From positions 8,798,980 to 8,862,979 of the forward strand of contig CM061044.1 in NCBI GenBank assembly GCA_030762985.1: DNA of 64,000 bases. Direction: 5' to 3'. The notes under the pieces were generated by a model. The model worked only from the letters and a program-made list of their open reading frames with translations, was not told the DNA's origin and ran no database searches. Position numbers and translations under genes: made by a program. Shown here in pieces: positions 20,597 to 32,142 of the stretch (position 1 is its first letter; each line of letters begins with the position of its first letter). Source of the DNA: Adelphocoris suturalis (taxonomy: Eukaryota; Arthropoda; Insecta; Hemiptera; Miridae).

Positions 20597-23500
20597 TGAT
20601 TTGATCGTGAGCAGTTCTCAACTTCCGAAATCCTCCTCAAAGACCAGACAGGTCTTCCGAAGCTCCGTCCCTTCTGGCTGGCGTTTTTTCTATTCAACCA
20701 TATTATGAAGTACATCTCGTTATAGTTTCCAGGTACTCATATACTTTGGTTGACATACAGAATACATTCATTCCATACATGACAATATGACATACATATG
20801 GATGTTCGTTGTGGCCGTTTGCAGAGGATACTTTCTCTAATGGTCCGTTCCACAGCGGACACTCTTGACTCTAGATTAACTCCCCTTTAGCCCTCAACGA
20901 TGGAACGGCCCTATGTAATTCCAATAAATCACCGTTTCACGTTCAAGTAACATCTTTCACTTCATAAAATCAATGGCTCTATCAATGGATGCAATGCTGC
21001 AATCAGGTTCATAGAAATTCCTTCAGGCTTCTTGGGGAGAGAAGATCGCGAGCAGCGCTCGCCTTCCGAAATCCATCTGCACAAAGACCAGACTGGTCTT
21101 TCGAAGCTAAATTCCTTCCGTCCACCTGAAGCTGATGTGTCACACCCGGCAGTTTTTTTTCTCCATTCAACCATATGGAGCTTGAGGTACTCATATACTT
21201 TGGTCATATGAATGTGCTTCTGAATATAGACAATTTCAAGTTGAAGAAACAGCGCATTCAATCAATGACACCGGCAGTGACCTGGTGATCCTTACTCGCT
21301 TCACGAATTTGTCAGCTTTTGCACGTGATTCAGCTATGTATGTGGGTTTCAGCAAGTGCTGATCTTAATCTGACAACCAATGCGTGTGAGCCCTTCCACG
21401 CTCATTTTAATGCTTGCTTATCGAACAGCTACTTGTTAAATATAGGGTTAAACAGCTGTTCGCATACAAGCTCATACAGCAGATTAGTTACCATTACTTA
21501 TCGGTTAATAAATAACATGAATATCAATGGCAATGGGGAGCAATAGTATTTTCTGTGTTCCTGCTTGATTTTGTTATTTATTTAATTTACGAATATTCGC
21601 AAATAACGGCGATCGTAATAAACAGTTTAATGTACGATTTTCATTTCATGACTCTCTTTACATGGCGAGGAGAGTTTTGGTCGTTGTGGTCGTTTGCTAA
21701 TGATAGATACTTTCTGTGATGGCCATGGAGGACCAAGTTAATCAATTTATCTCACTTGTATTTTTGAGAGATAGGAAACTCTTGAAGAATAATTCCCCTT
21801 GAGCCCTCAATCATGAAACCTATGTAATACCAATAAATCACCTTTGACATTCAGGCAACCTTTTTCATTTTATAAAATCAATCGCTCCTTCAATGAATTG
21901 AACCCTGCAAACAGGTTAGAAACAGTTTCCTCTTACTACTTGCAAAGAGAAGATCGTGAGCAGCCTTCACCTCCCGAAATCCTGCACAAAGACCGTTTTT
22001 TTCCATTCAGCCATAATATATGAAGCTTGAGGTACTCATATACTTTGGTCATATAAATTTGCTTCTGAATATAGACAATTTCAAGTTGAAGAAAGAGCGC
22101 ATTCAATCAGTGACATGGCGATCCTTACTCGCCTCACGAATTTGTCAGCTTTTGCACGTGATCCAGCTATGTATGTGGGTTTCAGCAAGTGCTGATCATA
22201 ACCTGACAACCAATGCGTGTGAGTCCTTCCACGCTCATTTTAATGCTTGTTTATCGAACAGCTACTAGTCAAATATAGGGTTAAACCGCTGTTCTCATAC
22301 AAGTTCATATAGCAGGTTAGTTACCATTACTTATCGGTTAATAAATAACATGAATATCAATGGCAATTAGGAGCAATACTATTTTCTGTGTTCCTGCTTG
22401 ATTTTGTTATTTATTTAATTTACGAATATTCGCAAATAACGGCGATCGTAATAAACAGTTTAATGTACGATGTTCATTTCATGACTCTCTTTACATTGCG
22501 GGGAGAGTGTTGTCCCTAATTGGTTGGCCCACTTTACATACAACGGTGACTGGCGAGGGTCAGATTGGCCCACGTTACAATCGCCCTTGGCCGACATACA
22601 GTGTACATACACACCATACATGCATACAATGTGGATGTTCGTTGTGGTCGTTTGCTGATGATACTTTCTCTAATGGCCCTTTCCACCACGGAGGACCAAG
22701 TTGATCAATTTATCTCACTCATGTTTTTGAGAGATAGAAAACTCTTGACTCTAGAATAACTCCTCTTGAGCCCTCAATCATAGAACGGACTCTATGTAAT
22801 ACCAATAAATCACCTTTGAGATTCAGGTAACATTTATCTTTTTTTTTAAATCAATCGCTCCTTCAATGAATTGAAGCCTGCAAACAGGTTAAATACAGTT
22901 TCCTCTTCCAACTTGCAAAGAGAAGATCGTGAGCAGCGCTCACCTCCCGAAATCCTGCACAAAGACCAGACTGGTCTTTCGAAGCTGAATTCCTACCGTC
23001 CACCTGAAGATGATGTGTCACAGCTGCAGAGTTTTTTTCCATTCAGCCATAATATATGAAGCTTGAGGTACTCATATAAATATAGACAATTTCAAGTTGA
23101 AGAAAGAGCGCATTCAATCAGTGACATGGCGATCTTTACTCGCCTCACGAATGTGTCAGCTTTTGCACGTGATCCAGCTATGTATGTGGGTTTCAGCAAG
23201 TGCTGATCTTAACCTGACAACCAATGCGTATGAGTCCTTCAACGCTCATTTTAATGCTTGTTTGTCGAACAGCTACTTGTTAAATATATGGCTAAACAGC
23301 TGTTCGCATAAAAGTTCATATAGCAAGTTAGTTACCATTACTTATCGGTTAATAAATAACATGAATACCAATGGCGGTCAGGAGCAATCCTATTTTCTGT
23401 GTTCCTGCTTGATTTTGTTATTTATTTAATTTATGAATATTCGCAAATAACGGCGATCGTAATAGGTAAGCAGTTTAATGTACGATGTTAATTTCATGAC

Positions 23501-24005
23501 TGTCTTTATATTGCGGGGAGAGTGTTGTCCCTAATTGGTTGGCCCACTTTACACACAACGGTGACTGGCGAGGGTCAGATAGGCCCACGTTACAATCACC
23601 CTTGGCCGACATACAGTATACATACAAACCATACGTGCATACAATGTGGACGATCGGTGTGGTCGTTTGCTGATGATACTTCCTCTAATGGCCCGTTCCA
23701 CCACGGAGAACCAAGTTGATCAATTTATCTCACTCATGTTTTTGAGAGATAGAAAACTCTTGACTCTAGAATAACTCCTCTTGAGCCCTCAATCATAGAA
23801 CGGACTCTATGTAATACCAATAAATCACCTTTGAGATTCAGGCAACCTTTTTCATTTTATAAAATCAATCGCTCCTTCAATGAATTGAACCCTGCAAACA
23901 GGTTAGAAACAGTTTCCTCTTACTACTTGCAAAGAGAAGATCGTGAGCAGCCTTCACCTCCCGAAATCCTGCACAAAGACCAGACTGGTCTTTCGAAGCT
24001 CCGCT
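20597..24005 (+). repeat. Tandem array of units of about 1 kb (about 3.5 copies)
   Basis: The block 'GAGAAGATCGYGAGCAGC', 'CCGAAATCC', 'CAAAGACCAGACTGGTCTTTCGAAG' recurs, with landmark positions near 20,981, 21,892, 22,865 and 23,878, and a partial at 20,600. Periods are 911, 973 and 1013 bases. Each full unit also carries 'CAGCTATGTATGTGGGTTTCAGCAAGTGCTGA', a 'TTATCGGTTAATAAATAACATGAATA' block, and from 22.5 kb a 'GTTGGCCCACTTTACA' block. The palindrome AGACCAG-A-CTGGTCT is present in most units; the unit at about 21,985 has lost part of it. Confidence 0.85.
21319..21546 (+). pseudogene. Possible MULE-type transposase fragment in tandem unit (also 22,158-22,268 and 23,170-23,290)
   Basis: In the frame starting at 21,319 the peptide contains LTTNACEPFHAHFNACLSN. 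The same block occurs with CES in place of CEP in the unit near 22,200 and with 'TTNAYESFNAHFN' near 23,220. The pattern T-N-x-x-E-x-F-H-x-x-F-N resembles the segment after the catalytic domain in insect MULE-type transposases. Nothing else of such a protein is seen, and the frame stays open only briefly. It may instead be chance, so the call is tentative. Confidence 0.3.
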
Positions 24006-24619
24006 CCTTCCGTCTCATCCGTCCACCTTCCCCCTATTTCTCCTTCGCTCAGCCTTTTACAAAGTTCTCCCTCAACCCCGGGGTTTTGATTTACGCCCAA
24101 CCTATAGGTTCACTAATCAGCTACTCCCTTATATATAGTTGTAAATCATTCGACCCAGTTATGTACGGACTGGGCTTCATCTACGCATCATACGACGGGA
24201 ATTTATGGCTCTGAAGGCTGACCCCCGGCTCCCACCATCTCTACAAAGATAGTTCTCCCGACTCAATTCCGTCTGCTTCTCTTTCTCGACCCCCTTGATG
24301 TTCATAAAACACTTTTTTTTCGGTGCCTCTTAAAAGAACAAACTTGTATAACATTCTTTCAACGTTCATAATTTGGTTGGCCCTCTCTGGGACGGAGTTT
24401 CCTTTCCGAAGCCGGTCGTCGTCGTATTTTAACTGAATCTGTTTCAACATTCAATTCGTTAAATATTTGTATTGGATTTCTATAAATTAGCTGCATGTTG
24501 AAACGACTTTCGAAATAGAAATGTAGTACAAATTGAATGTGACTAACTCCCATAACTTTCAATTTCGAAATGATGATTATTAACATCTATTAGAAGGTTT
24601 TTTGAATACTCGAGCGATA
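24006..24619. other. Unclassified region after the tandem array
   Basis: The ORF 23,831-24,214 starts inside the last tandem unit and runs into unique sequence. The minus frames 24,241-24,450 and 24,359-24,586 overlap each other. No domain is recognised. Confidence 0.3.
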
Positions 24620-24621
24620 TA

Positions 24622-26003
24622 CAGGGTTTCCCAGTAACTACGCTCCCCCCTCCCTTAGTTTCTCTAACTGTGGACGGAAAAAAAATCGGACCAACGTTAT
24701 TCTTCATATTTTTCTATTATTTACGTGTGATATTGACATCAACTTCGTTATTTTAAATTAGAACCCCCATTTTTTATTGCAGATTTGAATTTTGCGTAAA
24801 ATTTCATGAAGAAATGACCCATCACTCGATTTTTTAGGTGCGCGCAAACTGGCGCAATTCCGCTCCAAAAGTGCGCAGTCCACTCTAAATGTGTAATATC
24901 TGAGTTTTTGAAGATACTCAATTGTCACATATGATACATGATTTTGGAGTATTTTTTCGTGCTGAACCTCGTAATGATTTCCATTTATTGATCGTTGTAA
25001 CACCAACTCGGGAAAACACCGAAAATCCTACATTTTAGTACGCTTTGTGCTTTTTGGAAATTTACTTATTTATTTATTTATTTGGTAGAAACATATTTAT
25101 AAGACAATTAAATAACAGCAGTACTTGACAATACTAGTAATAAACAAATTAAAACAAGATACTTCTTTTTAAAAAGTGAAGATTTTTCAAAGACACTAAA
25201 TTGGAACTAATTTAATCAAGGACTTCGAAAAATAATAATTTGCCCAACAAGGCTTAAGTTCAAAGGAACTTGTGTCCCCTGGTGGAGTCTTACTCTTAAT
25301 AAGAGGCGCCCAGCTGTACAATACTAGACTATACATACATAAAAACAAAAATAAATATGACTATATATAAAGATAAAACTGGCGGAAACAGGAATAACTA
25401 CTTTATCAAAATAAAATACCCATAACCGACATGAAAATAATATTTAAAATTAGTTATGAATTCACTCAAGAAATACAGAACATCAATTCCCTTTGGTTCC
25501 CAACAATTATTGAATGTCAGAAAGAAATGTGTTATAAAAGTGCAATTCTGGTCAATTTTCCGGTATTTTCCCAAGTTGGTGTTGCAAATATCAATAAATG
25601 GACATCATTACGAGGTTCAGCACGAAAAAATACTCCAAAATCATGTATTATATGTGGCAATTGAGTATCTTCAAAAATTCAGGTATCGCACTTTTAGAGT
25701 GGAATTGCGCACTTTTGGAGTGGAATTTCGCCCGTTTGCTCGCACTTAAACAATCGGGTGATGGGTCATTTCTTCATGAAATTTCTCGCAGAATTCAAAT
25801 CTGCAATAAAAAATGGGGGTTATCCGTTTAAAATAACGAAGTTGATGTCAATTGCGCACGTTTGCGCAGATTCGCAATGCGCAATTTTGTCATTTTTGAA
25901 TTCTACGCAAAATATTATGAAGAATAGCGTTGGCTCGATTCTTTTTAGTCCACAATTAGAGAGAATAAAGGGGGGGGGGGGGCGTAGTTACTGAGACACC
26001 CTG
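24622..26003. mobile_element. TA-flanked foldback MITE (CAGGGT..CCCAGTAACTACGC)
   Basis: The left end is CAGGGTTTCCCAGTAACTACGC (24,622). The right end is GCGTAGTTACTGAGACACCCTG (ending 26,003). Both lie next to TA (24,620-24,621 and 26,004-26,005). Long inverted arms (about 24,735-25,063 and 25,520-25,860) follow. TA target duplications point to the Tc1/mariner group, but no transposase is encoded. A LINE tail is inserted in the palindrome centre (25,066-25,520). Plus-strand frames 25,431-25,994 and minus 24,758-25,006 are arm-derived. Confidence 0.75.
25066..25520 (-). mobile_element. LINE 3' end fragment inserted in the MITE centre
   Basis: On the minus strand this insert ends in 'CCAAATAAATAAATAAATAAG', a tetranucleotide LINE-type tail. 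It contains 'CACAAGTTCCTTTGAACTTAAGCC', a phrase related to the LINE 3' region at about 63,640. Comparison with the uninterrupted arm junction at about 6530 shows it is absent there. Confidence 0.55.
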
Positions 26004-26005
26004 TA

Positions 26006-26520
26006 TATATTATAAATTTACCAAGTATAAATAAACACTCCTTAATTTTGAAATCATAATTACTCAAGTATATACCAAAATACATCTACCTGTTGTTTCA
26101 AGGTATCAAGATAGGTAAATCTAGACGTTGGCCATAGTTATATAATATAACTGAATTCAACTATTTCCAATTAATTTCGTTTTCGTCAATACGATAGTAC
26201 GATTTTGAACTGTTATAATTATTATTAATAGTGGGATCTTCTAATTGACAATATATATATACACCATTGACGTAGTTGATGTCTTACGTCGTAAAATAGG
26301 TACAACTACTGTGCCAATTTTCGCAATTCAACACTTTTAAATATATTAAATGGTAATTTTTCTATTTGAACAGTTTTGAGCAGAAAATAGTTAACTCTTA
26401 GATTCATGACAAAAGTATATTAGTCCTTTCTCTTAGAAAACATGATTTATGGCGAAAGAAGGATTTTTATAAAAATCTCATTTCTAAAGAGAAATATTGT
26501 GAGGAATAAATAATTAAATA
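26006..26520. other. Unclassified AT-rich sequence
   Basis: Very AT-rich with short TA runs. No open frame or repeat match was recognised. Confidence 0.35.
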
Positions 26521-28030
26521 TATATATATATGTATTCCTGAAATCTAACAATCGTTAACAATCGTTTTAGAATTATCCAAAACAAATGTCAGCCTTTTTC
26601 AAAAATTTATTTCAATTTTACTTTTTTCAAAATGAAACTAGTTAATTGTATAGTGAAAATTGCTAATAAAAATATCAACTCAACGATGCCTAACATAATA
26701 TATTCCGATTTCAGTATTTATTTAATCATTTAATTTTTATTGAAATGCGATCTTCGTATATTATTTTTCCCTCTTGAAATGTATATATCTCGAATCAAAA
26801 GAGGGAGCTTGCAATTTATCGTGTAAGCCCTCGCGTTATTAGATGAATGGCAACTGGAAACCAGGATTCGTGATAGATAGAGAAAACCTTGTGCTGGAAC
26901 TCGGATTACCTACAAGAGAAAGCGTGGAAAGGTCAAATAAGATGTATTTTCTATTGAGGGCATCTTCAACACTTGCGAGCTGGATAGAGGATTAAAACTG
27001 CGTGCGTTGAAGTGATATTGTTGTTTATGAGGTAAAGGGGAAAGAGATGCCAGGCATACGTGAGAAACTCAGTACGCAACGTGTTTTTGAGGGGGTTGTG
27101 TGATTCCAAGCAGTTACTCCCCACGAGGTCTTCCACTCTTTTTTTTTTTTTCTCTCTTCCGCGAACAGCCGAATAAAATAATAAACCTCAGCGGAGTCTA
27201 TGTGTCGGGAAAGCTGTTAGATAAGTTAGTTTTGATGTTGAAAACAGCTCCCTTCCGCCTAAGGGTCCCATTACCTGGGAAACGGACAGGTCCGGGCTTG
27301 TAATAGCTTTGTTCGCAGTGCCGGTTGGATACGGTTGCCAACCGTTGGCGACCAGGTTTGTTATTGGTTTAGCGCGCATGCTTGACCATCACCTAATTCG
27401 AAAAAGTTAGTAACCAAATCAACACTGCGAACGGGTTTGGCTGAAGTTAACCATCGTGTAGCCTCCAACTTCTGTAACCTGCTTGGTGTGCTCGCGCCGT
27501 CCTTTGAATAGGTAAACATTTTATGTATTAATAAAGAACCTGAACCGGAAAGAGATGGCCTGCAAGACAACAAACAGGTTGAAAAATGAAAAACATTCAT
27601 TGGGAACAAACTTTCCAACAGGAATAAGAAATCCATGGAATATGGATCCATGCTAAATCTTTTCTTGCTTCCAGCTGATGATTTTGTGGTAGAATGCTGT
27701 GTTTATCTCGCGGGAAGAATTCAACTCGATCCCGAGGAGACCTTCGTTCTTAATTTGCAATGATAATAGCTTTACAAAGAACTCTTCAGTTGAGATTAGG
27801 TAATAACATTTTACTGTATGACTTTGTATTTTGTTGCTGTTCAGACGAAGATTCCCATTCTACGTCTTCGTCACCAATAAGATTTTCCATATCACGCAAC
27901 TCAGAGTAGGAAAATTTAATAAATAAACGTAGATGTAAAACGAGGGTAAATGCAAAGACAAAACTTAGTAAACAGTGCACGACATGCAGACATCCGACAT
28001 CTATCTCATCTCCTTCGGCTGGCTTATCTT
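26521..28030 (+). repeat. Segmental duplication copy A, left part
   Basis: It is collinear with 34,179-35,726 at high identity, from 'TGAAATCTAACAATCGT' to 'CCTTCGGCTGGCTTATCTT'. Copy A has an extra block of about 170 bases (27,201-27,372) at 'GAGTCTATG'. Copy B has about 265 extra bases (34,343-34,607). Frames such as 27,361-27,651 (minus) have counterparts in copy B (35,057-35,332 minus) with differing ends and no known domain. Confidence 0.85.
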
Positions 28031-28434
28031 AGCTTCGTTCTCAGTGCGCGTTCTGGGAGTTCGGAACGGTTCTGGGCAAGCGCAGTAGAGTTTTGTCGTT
28101 CGCAGTGCCAGAACGCCCAGTTCCGGAACGCCAAGAACGCCGAGTTCTGCGTTCGCAGTGTCTTCGGAACCCAGTTCCGAACGGTTCTGACAGTTCCCGT
28201 TTTTTTCGGAACTGTGAGAACTCGAACGCAAGGACGTAGTTAACGCATGCGCATTTCACTATTTTTCGGATCTCGTGGAATAAACAACTTTCGTCTTCAT
28301 CGACTTTATTCATTAAACAACCTTATATCGTTTTATTTCGCTTCATCGATCATAACAATTTCAGCTTCATTATCTTTCTTTCATTTCTTTCTCTTTCAGT
28401 CTCTATACGTTACCAAACTATTCTATAATTCGAA

Positions 28435-28708
28435 ATGTCAACTAGCTCGTCAAGTACAGATAGCGATAATTTCGACGATGGTGTTCCGTGGTTTGTAGAC
28501 GATGAGGACGAGATCGAAGTTATAGTTGGATCTCGTCTACATCCAAGAAACTCAAATTTTTGTGAGAAAATCGTGCCAAGGTTTGACGACGAAGAGTTCG
28601 TTTACCACTTTAGAATAAGCCGTGGGCTTGCGGAAGAGTTAGCCCACCGTTTTCAGGCCAGCACCCTCTACCATCACCAGTTCGGTCCTTATGGCAAGGT
28701 ATGGCAAA
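28435..28708 (+). pseudogene. HARBI1-like Harbinger nuclease, N-terminus only
   Basis: The frame opens with MSTSSSSTDSD, an acidic serine-rich leader. It continues with 'RLHPRNSNFCEKIVPRFDD', 'EEFVYHFRISRGLAEELAHRF' and 'YHHQFGPYGKV'. The F-x-x-HFR-x-S/R-x-x-x-x-L pattern is the N-terminal helical region that precedes the DDE nuclease domain in Harbinger transposases. About 90 residues survive. The frame is cut at about 28,708 by a HINE-B, whose translation (VRHAA) makes up the end of the open frame. The DDE residues are not present. The start is chosen at the first ATG after an AT-rich leader in the element. Confidence 0.65.
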
Positions 28709-28712
28709 AAAA

Positions 28713-29010
28713 AGTTCGTCATGCAGCATGATCGTACGAGCGAATCTCGTAAATTATCTTAGTACCTATATTACGTTAGGTACATAGTTTTGAAATTAGA
28801 ACACTTTGAAATCGTAATAACCAACATTATGGCAACAAAATTCGTTCTAAATAATAATCTGCGACTCAAAAAAGATTTGGGAATTTCAGCTTTTTTGGGG
28901 AGCTTTTATCGATTTTCAGCAAATAATAATGAAATGTAAGTAAGTAGTAAAGGGATTTGTATCTCAATCCTAAGGATAGTTATCTTCTGGAATGACACAT
29001 GCGTGTATAC
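28713..29010 (-). mobile_element. HINE-B fragment inserted in the Harbinger nuclease frame
   Basis: It begins GTTCGTCATGCAGCATGATCG and 'GAGCGAATCTCGTAAATTATC'. It ends with 'CAATCCTAAGGATAGTTATC', 'TCTGGAATGACACAT' and a short GTATAC microsatellite. Internal parts are deleted relative to 39,064-39,737. Confidence 0.6.
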
Positions 29011-29060
29011 ACTATACACGTACTCCTGAGTATACTCCTCAGTCATCGTGGAATATATAT

Positions 29061-31086
29061 GGGTCATTTCACGCGAACGGCCAAACTTTTTTTTTCGATA
29101 TTTTTTAAAAGTCCTGATTTTCTAGTATGCTGTACCCTTTGGTAATACAAGCTAGGAGCCAAATTTTCAGACCTCTTCTCCGCCCAGCCTTTTCTCTACA
29201 ACTGTCCGAAGTTTAGGGGTGTGCGCCAAACACTAACTTTTGTTTTAATTGCTCAACCGTTATTGTGCCCAACAAAATAAGTAAAGTGGCCAATTCTTAT
29301 GGTAAATCGTCTGCTCTTTTTGGTAGTCATGTCTAAATTTACAAAAAACTTAAGCTTCCTCATGAAAACTCAAAATAAAAACTTCTTTTTCACATTTCAT
29401 CAATTTGGCATTTTTTGAAAAAAAATTTTTTGATCTTAAATCATACCTACTAGTATGTAGAATACGAGGTTAGGAGGACGTAATGGGCCGACAACCGGTT
29501 TGTCGCCAGTGGTACTTAATGTACGGCCTGAACTCCCAAAAAAACGTAAGCTTCCCCATGAAAACTCCACATTTCATCAATTTCGCATTTTTTGAAAAAA
29601 AATATTTTGATCCTAAATCATACCTACTAGTATGTAGAATACGAGGTTAAGAGGACATAATGGGCCGACAAACGGTTTGTCGCCAGTGGTACTTAATGTA
29701 CGGCCTGTACTCCCAAAAAACGTAAGCTTCCCCATGAAAACTCAAAATAAAACTTCTTTTGCACATTTCATCAATTTCGCATTTTTTGGATAAAATTTTT
29801 CTGATCTTAAATCATACCTATCAGTATGTAGAATACGAGGTTAAGAGGACGTAATGGACCGGCAAACGGTTTGACGCCAGCGGTACTTAATGTACGGCCT
29901 GTACTACCAAAATAAAAGAAAAAATGAATTTTCATGATAAAATTTGCACCTATCTGATGTGCCGTCAAATGTGAAGTTAGTTCTAAGCAAATTTGATAAA
30001 CTGGGGACTTTATAATAAAAACTCAATTTTTATTTTATTTAGGCAGTACAGGCCGTACATTTTGTACTGCTGGCGTCAAACGGTTTGTCGGGACCACTAC
30101 GTCCTCTTAACCTCGTATTCTACATACTGATAGGTATCATTTAAGATCAAAATGTATATATATATTTTTTTTTCTTCAAAAAATGCGAAATTGATGAATG
30201 TGAAAAAGAAGTTTTTATTTTGAGTTTTCGTGAGGAAGCTTACGTTTTTTGAGAGTACAGGCCGTACATTAAGTACTTCTGGCGACAAACCGTTTGTCGG
30301 CAAATTACGTCCTCTTAACTTCGTATTCTACATACTGGTAGGTATGATTTAAGATCAAAAAATGCGAAATTGATGAGATGTGAAAAAGAAATTTTTATTT
30401 TGAGTTTTCATGGGGAAGCTTACGTTTTTTGGGAGTAGGTAGGCCGTACATTAAGTACCACTGGCGACAAACCGTTTGTCGGCCCATTACGTCCTCTTAA
30501 CCTCGTATTCTACATACTAGTAGGTATGATTTAAGATCAAAAATTTTTTTTCTCGAAAAATGCAAAATTGATGAAATGTGGAGTTTTCATGGGAAAGCTT
30601 ATGTTTTTTGGGAGTTCAGGCCGTACATTAAGTACCACTGGCGACAAACCGTTTGTCGGCCCATTACGTCCTCCTAACCTCGTATTCTACATACTAGTAG
30701 GTATGATTTAAGATCAAAAAATTTTTTTTCAAAAAATGCCAAATTGATGAAATGTGAAAAAGAAGTTTTTATTTTGAGTTTTCATGAGGAAGCTTAAGTT
30801 TTTTGTAAATTTAGACATGACTACCAGAAAGAACAGACGATTTACCATAAGAATTGGCCACCTTACTTATTTTTTTGGGCACAATAACGGTTGAGCAATT
30901 AAAACAAAAGTTAGTGTTTGGCGCACACCCCTAAACTTCGGACAGTTGTAGAGAAAAGGCTGGGCGAAGAAGAGGTCTGAAAATTTGGCTCCTAGCTTGT
31001 ATTACCAATGGGTACAATATACTAGAAAATCAGGACTTTTAAAAAATATCGAAAAAAAAAGTTTGGCCGTTCGCGTGAAATGACCC
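29061..31086. mobile_element. 2.0-kb near-perfect palindromic element with repeated arms
   Basis: The ends GGGTCATTTCACGCGAACGG (29,061) and its inverse (ending 31,086) open arms of about 1 kb that are inverted along nearly their whole length around a centre near 30,000. Each arm holds tandem units of about 180-230 bases built on 'CCTCGTATTCTACATACT', 'GTATGATTTAAGATCAAAA' and 'GGCCGTACATTAAGTACCACTGGCGACAAACCG'. There are three units in the left arm and four in the right. ATATAT borders both sides. The frame 30,097-30,303 (minus) lies in the arms. No transposase is seen. Confidence 0.8.
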
Positions 31087-31364
31087 ACATATATTTTTTT
31101 TATTGCCGGTTTGTTATTAATTGCAATACTTTAGTAGTAGGCATCAAGAATTATATATACGGGCACTAAACATATTCGAAAAGGGAGCACTGGAAGGTAA
31201 CACGAGTTGAGTGAGGTTACAAACAACACAGGTTATTCCACTTCCAAGTTCTGAAATCGTTCGCAGTGCAGAACGCGGTTCCACAAGTTCCGGAACTCCC
31301 GGGACTCCCCGTCCCAGTTCTCATGAGCTCGAGAAATGTTAGAACGCGCACTGAGAACGAAGCT

Positions 31365-32142
31365 CTTATCATCTCTACGGTAAATTCAGCTCGCTGAGCT
31401 CCCACTACCCATACATCTCACAGTGGAATAATTTGATTGGCTACTTCAAGTAGTGGTGTGGTGGGGGCAAACCATCAGATCGGCCAGCAGAAATGTCTCT
31501 GATCGATCAACCCGATCCACTTGGTTCTAACTGGTTGGGTGGTCACTGTGAATGGACTACTATGGATGCTATACAGTCAGAGATTTCCCCAAATGGACAC
31601 TGCAAACGCCCCAAACGCGTAGTTCCAACCTTATCTTACCGGTTTGATGGTCACTGCGAACAAACCTAATAACGTTTCATGAAAACGCGAGTTATCGTCG
31701 GACATAAAGACGACACTCCCGAACAGCTTTTACCGATACGAAAAGAAGCCGGAGCGGGGGGGGGGGGGGGGGGGGGACCCGATAAAATAACACTGTATTC
31801 CAGGAGTATGCAAATGCGAAGGTATATCAAGCCAGGAGGAGCTTCTGCCCGATATGTCCCATGATACCAGCGCTTTCTAGCCGTTATAATGAGAAACTTC
31901 TACCTCCCGCTCCTCATTTCCTACTGAATGGTTAAGTACTGTGATTGTCTCCTGCATCAATAGAAGAGTCGTAGCTCAAAGGTTAAGATAACGGTCTCGT
32001 GAAATGAAGGTGGTGGGTCCAAATCCTATTGACTGGACTTTTTTTTTTTTTTTTTTTTTTTTTTGCTCGTACAGCTCCCGAAATATACTTCTAAAAGTCA
32101 TTCTGATCTACATATCCAACTAATCTGCATTTTGGTTTATTA
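31365..32142 (+). repeat. Segmental duplication copy A, right part
   Basis: It resumes the homology to copy B from 'CTTATCATCTCTACGG' (35,726 onward) to 'CTCGTACAGCTCCCGAAATA' (36,282). It contains a 21-base G run (31,756-31,776) where the third copy at 36,895 reads GGAGGGGGAA. A tRNA-like sequence (31,965-32,036) is followed by a T run of about 24 bases (32,039-32,062). Frame 31,679-31,864 is a by-product of this block. Confidence 0.8.
31965..32036 (+). ncRNA. tRNA-like sequence (SINE head or tRNA pseudogene), copy A
   Basis: The 72-nt stretch has tRNA spacing. TAGCTCAAAGG sits at the A-box position (from nt 8), a GTGGG stem and GGTCCAAATCC occupy the T-arm/B-box, and the acceptor ends pair weakly (AGTCG with TGACT). 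A loop reading CT-CGT-GA falls at the anticodon, suggesting a threonine-type (CGT) ancestor. The D and anticodon stems pair poorly, so it is not a working tRNA. The T run right after it could end RNA polymerase III transcription. Confidence 0.5.

Larger units (their letters stand above)
28031..31364 (+). mobile_element. PIF/Harbinger element with 24-bp perfect TIRs, nested insertions
   Basis: The ends AGCTTCGTTCTCAGTGCGCG... (28,031-28,054) and its exact inverse (31,341-31,364) are flanked by CTT (28,028-28,030 and 31,365-31,367). The duplicate locus at about 35,720-35,733 reads straight through with a single CTT, giving the empty site and fixing both ends. Sub-terminal zones on both sides hold repeated 'GTTCCGGAAC' and 'GTTCGCAGTG' words. 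Inside is the start of a HARBI1-like nuclease (28,435). A HINE-B (28,713) and a palindromic element (29,061-31,086) replace most of the rest. Confidence 0.85.

Noticed and set aside
22507..23719. 'SFADDT' in the tandem-array frames, resembling an RT FADD box
   Set aside because: The surrounding residues do not match any reverse transcriptase, and the frame is short and Cys/His-rich by chance.
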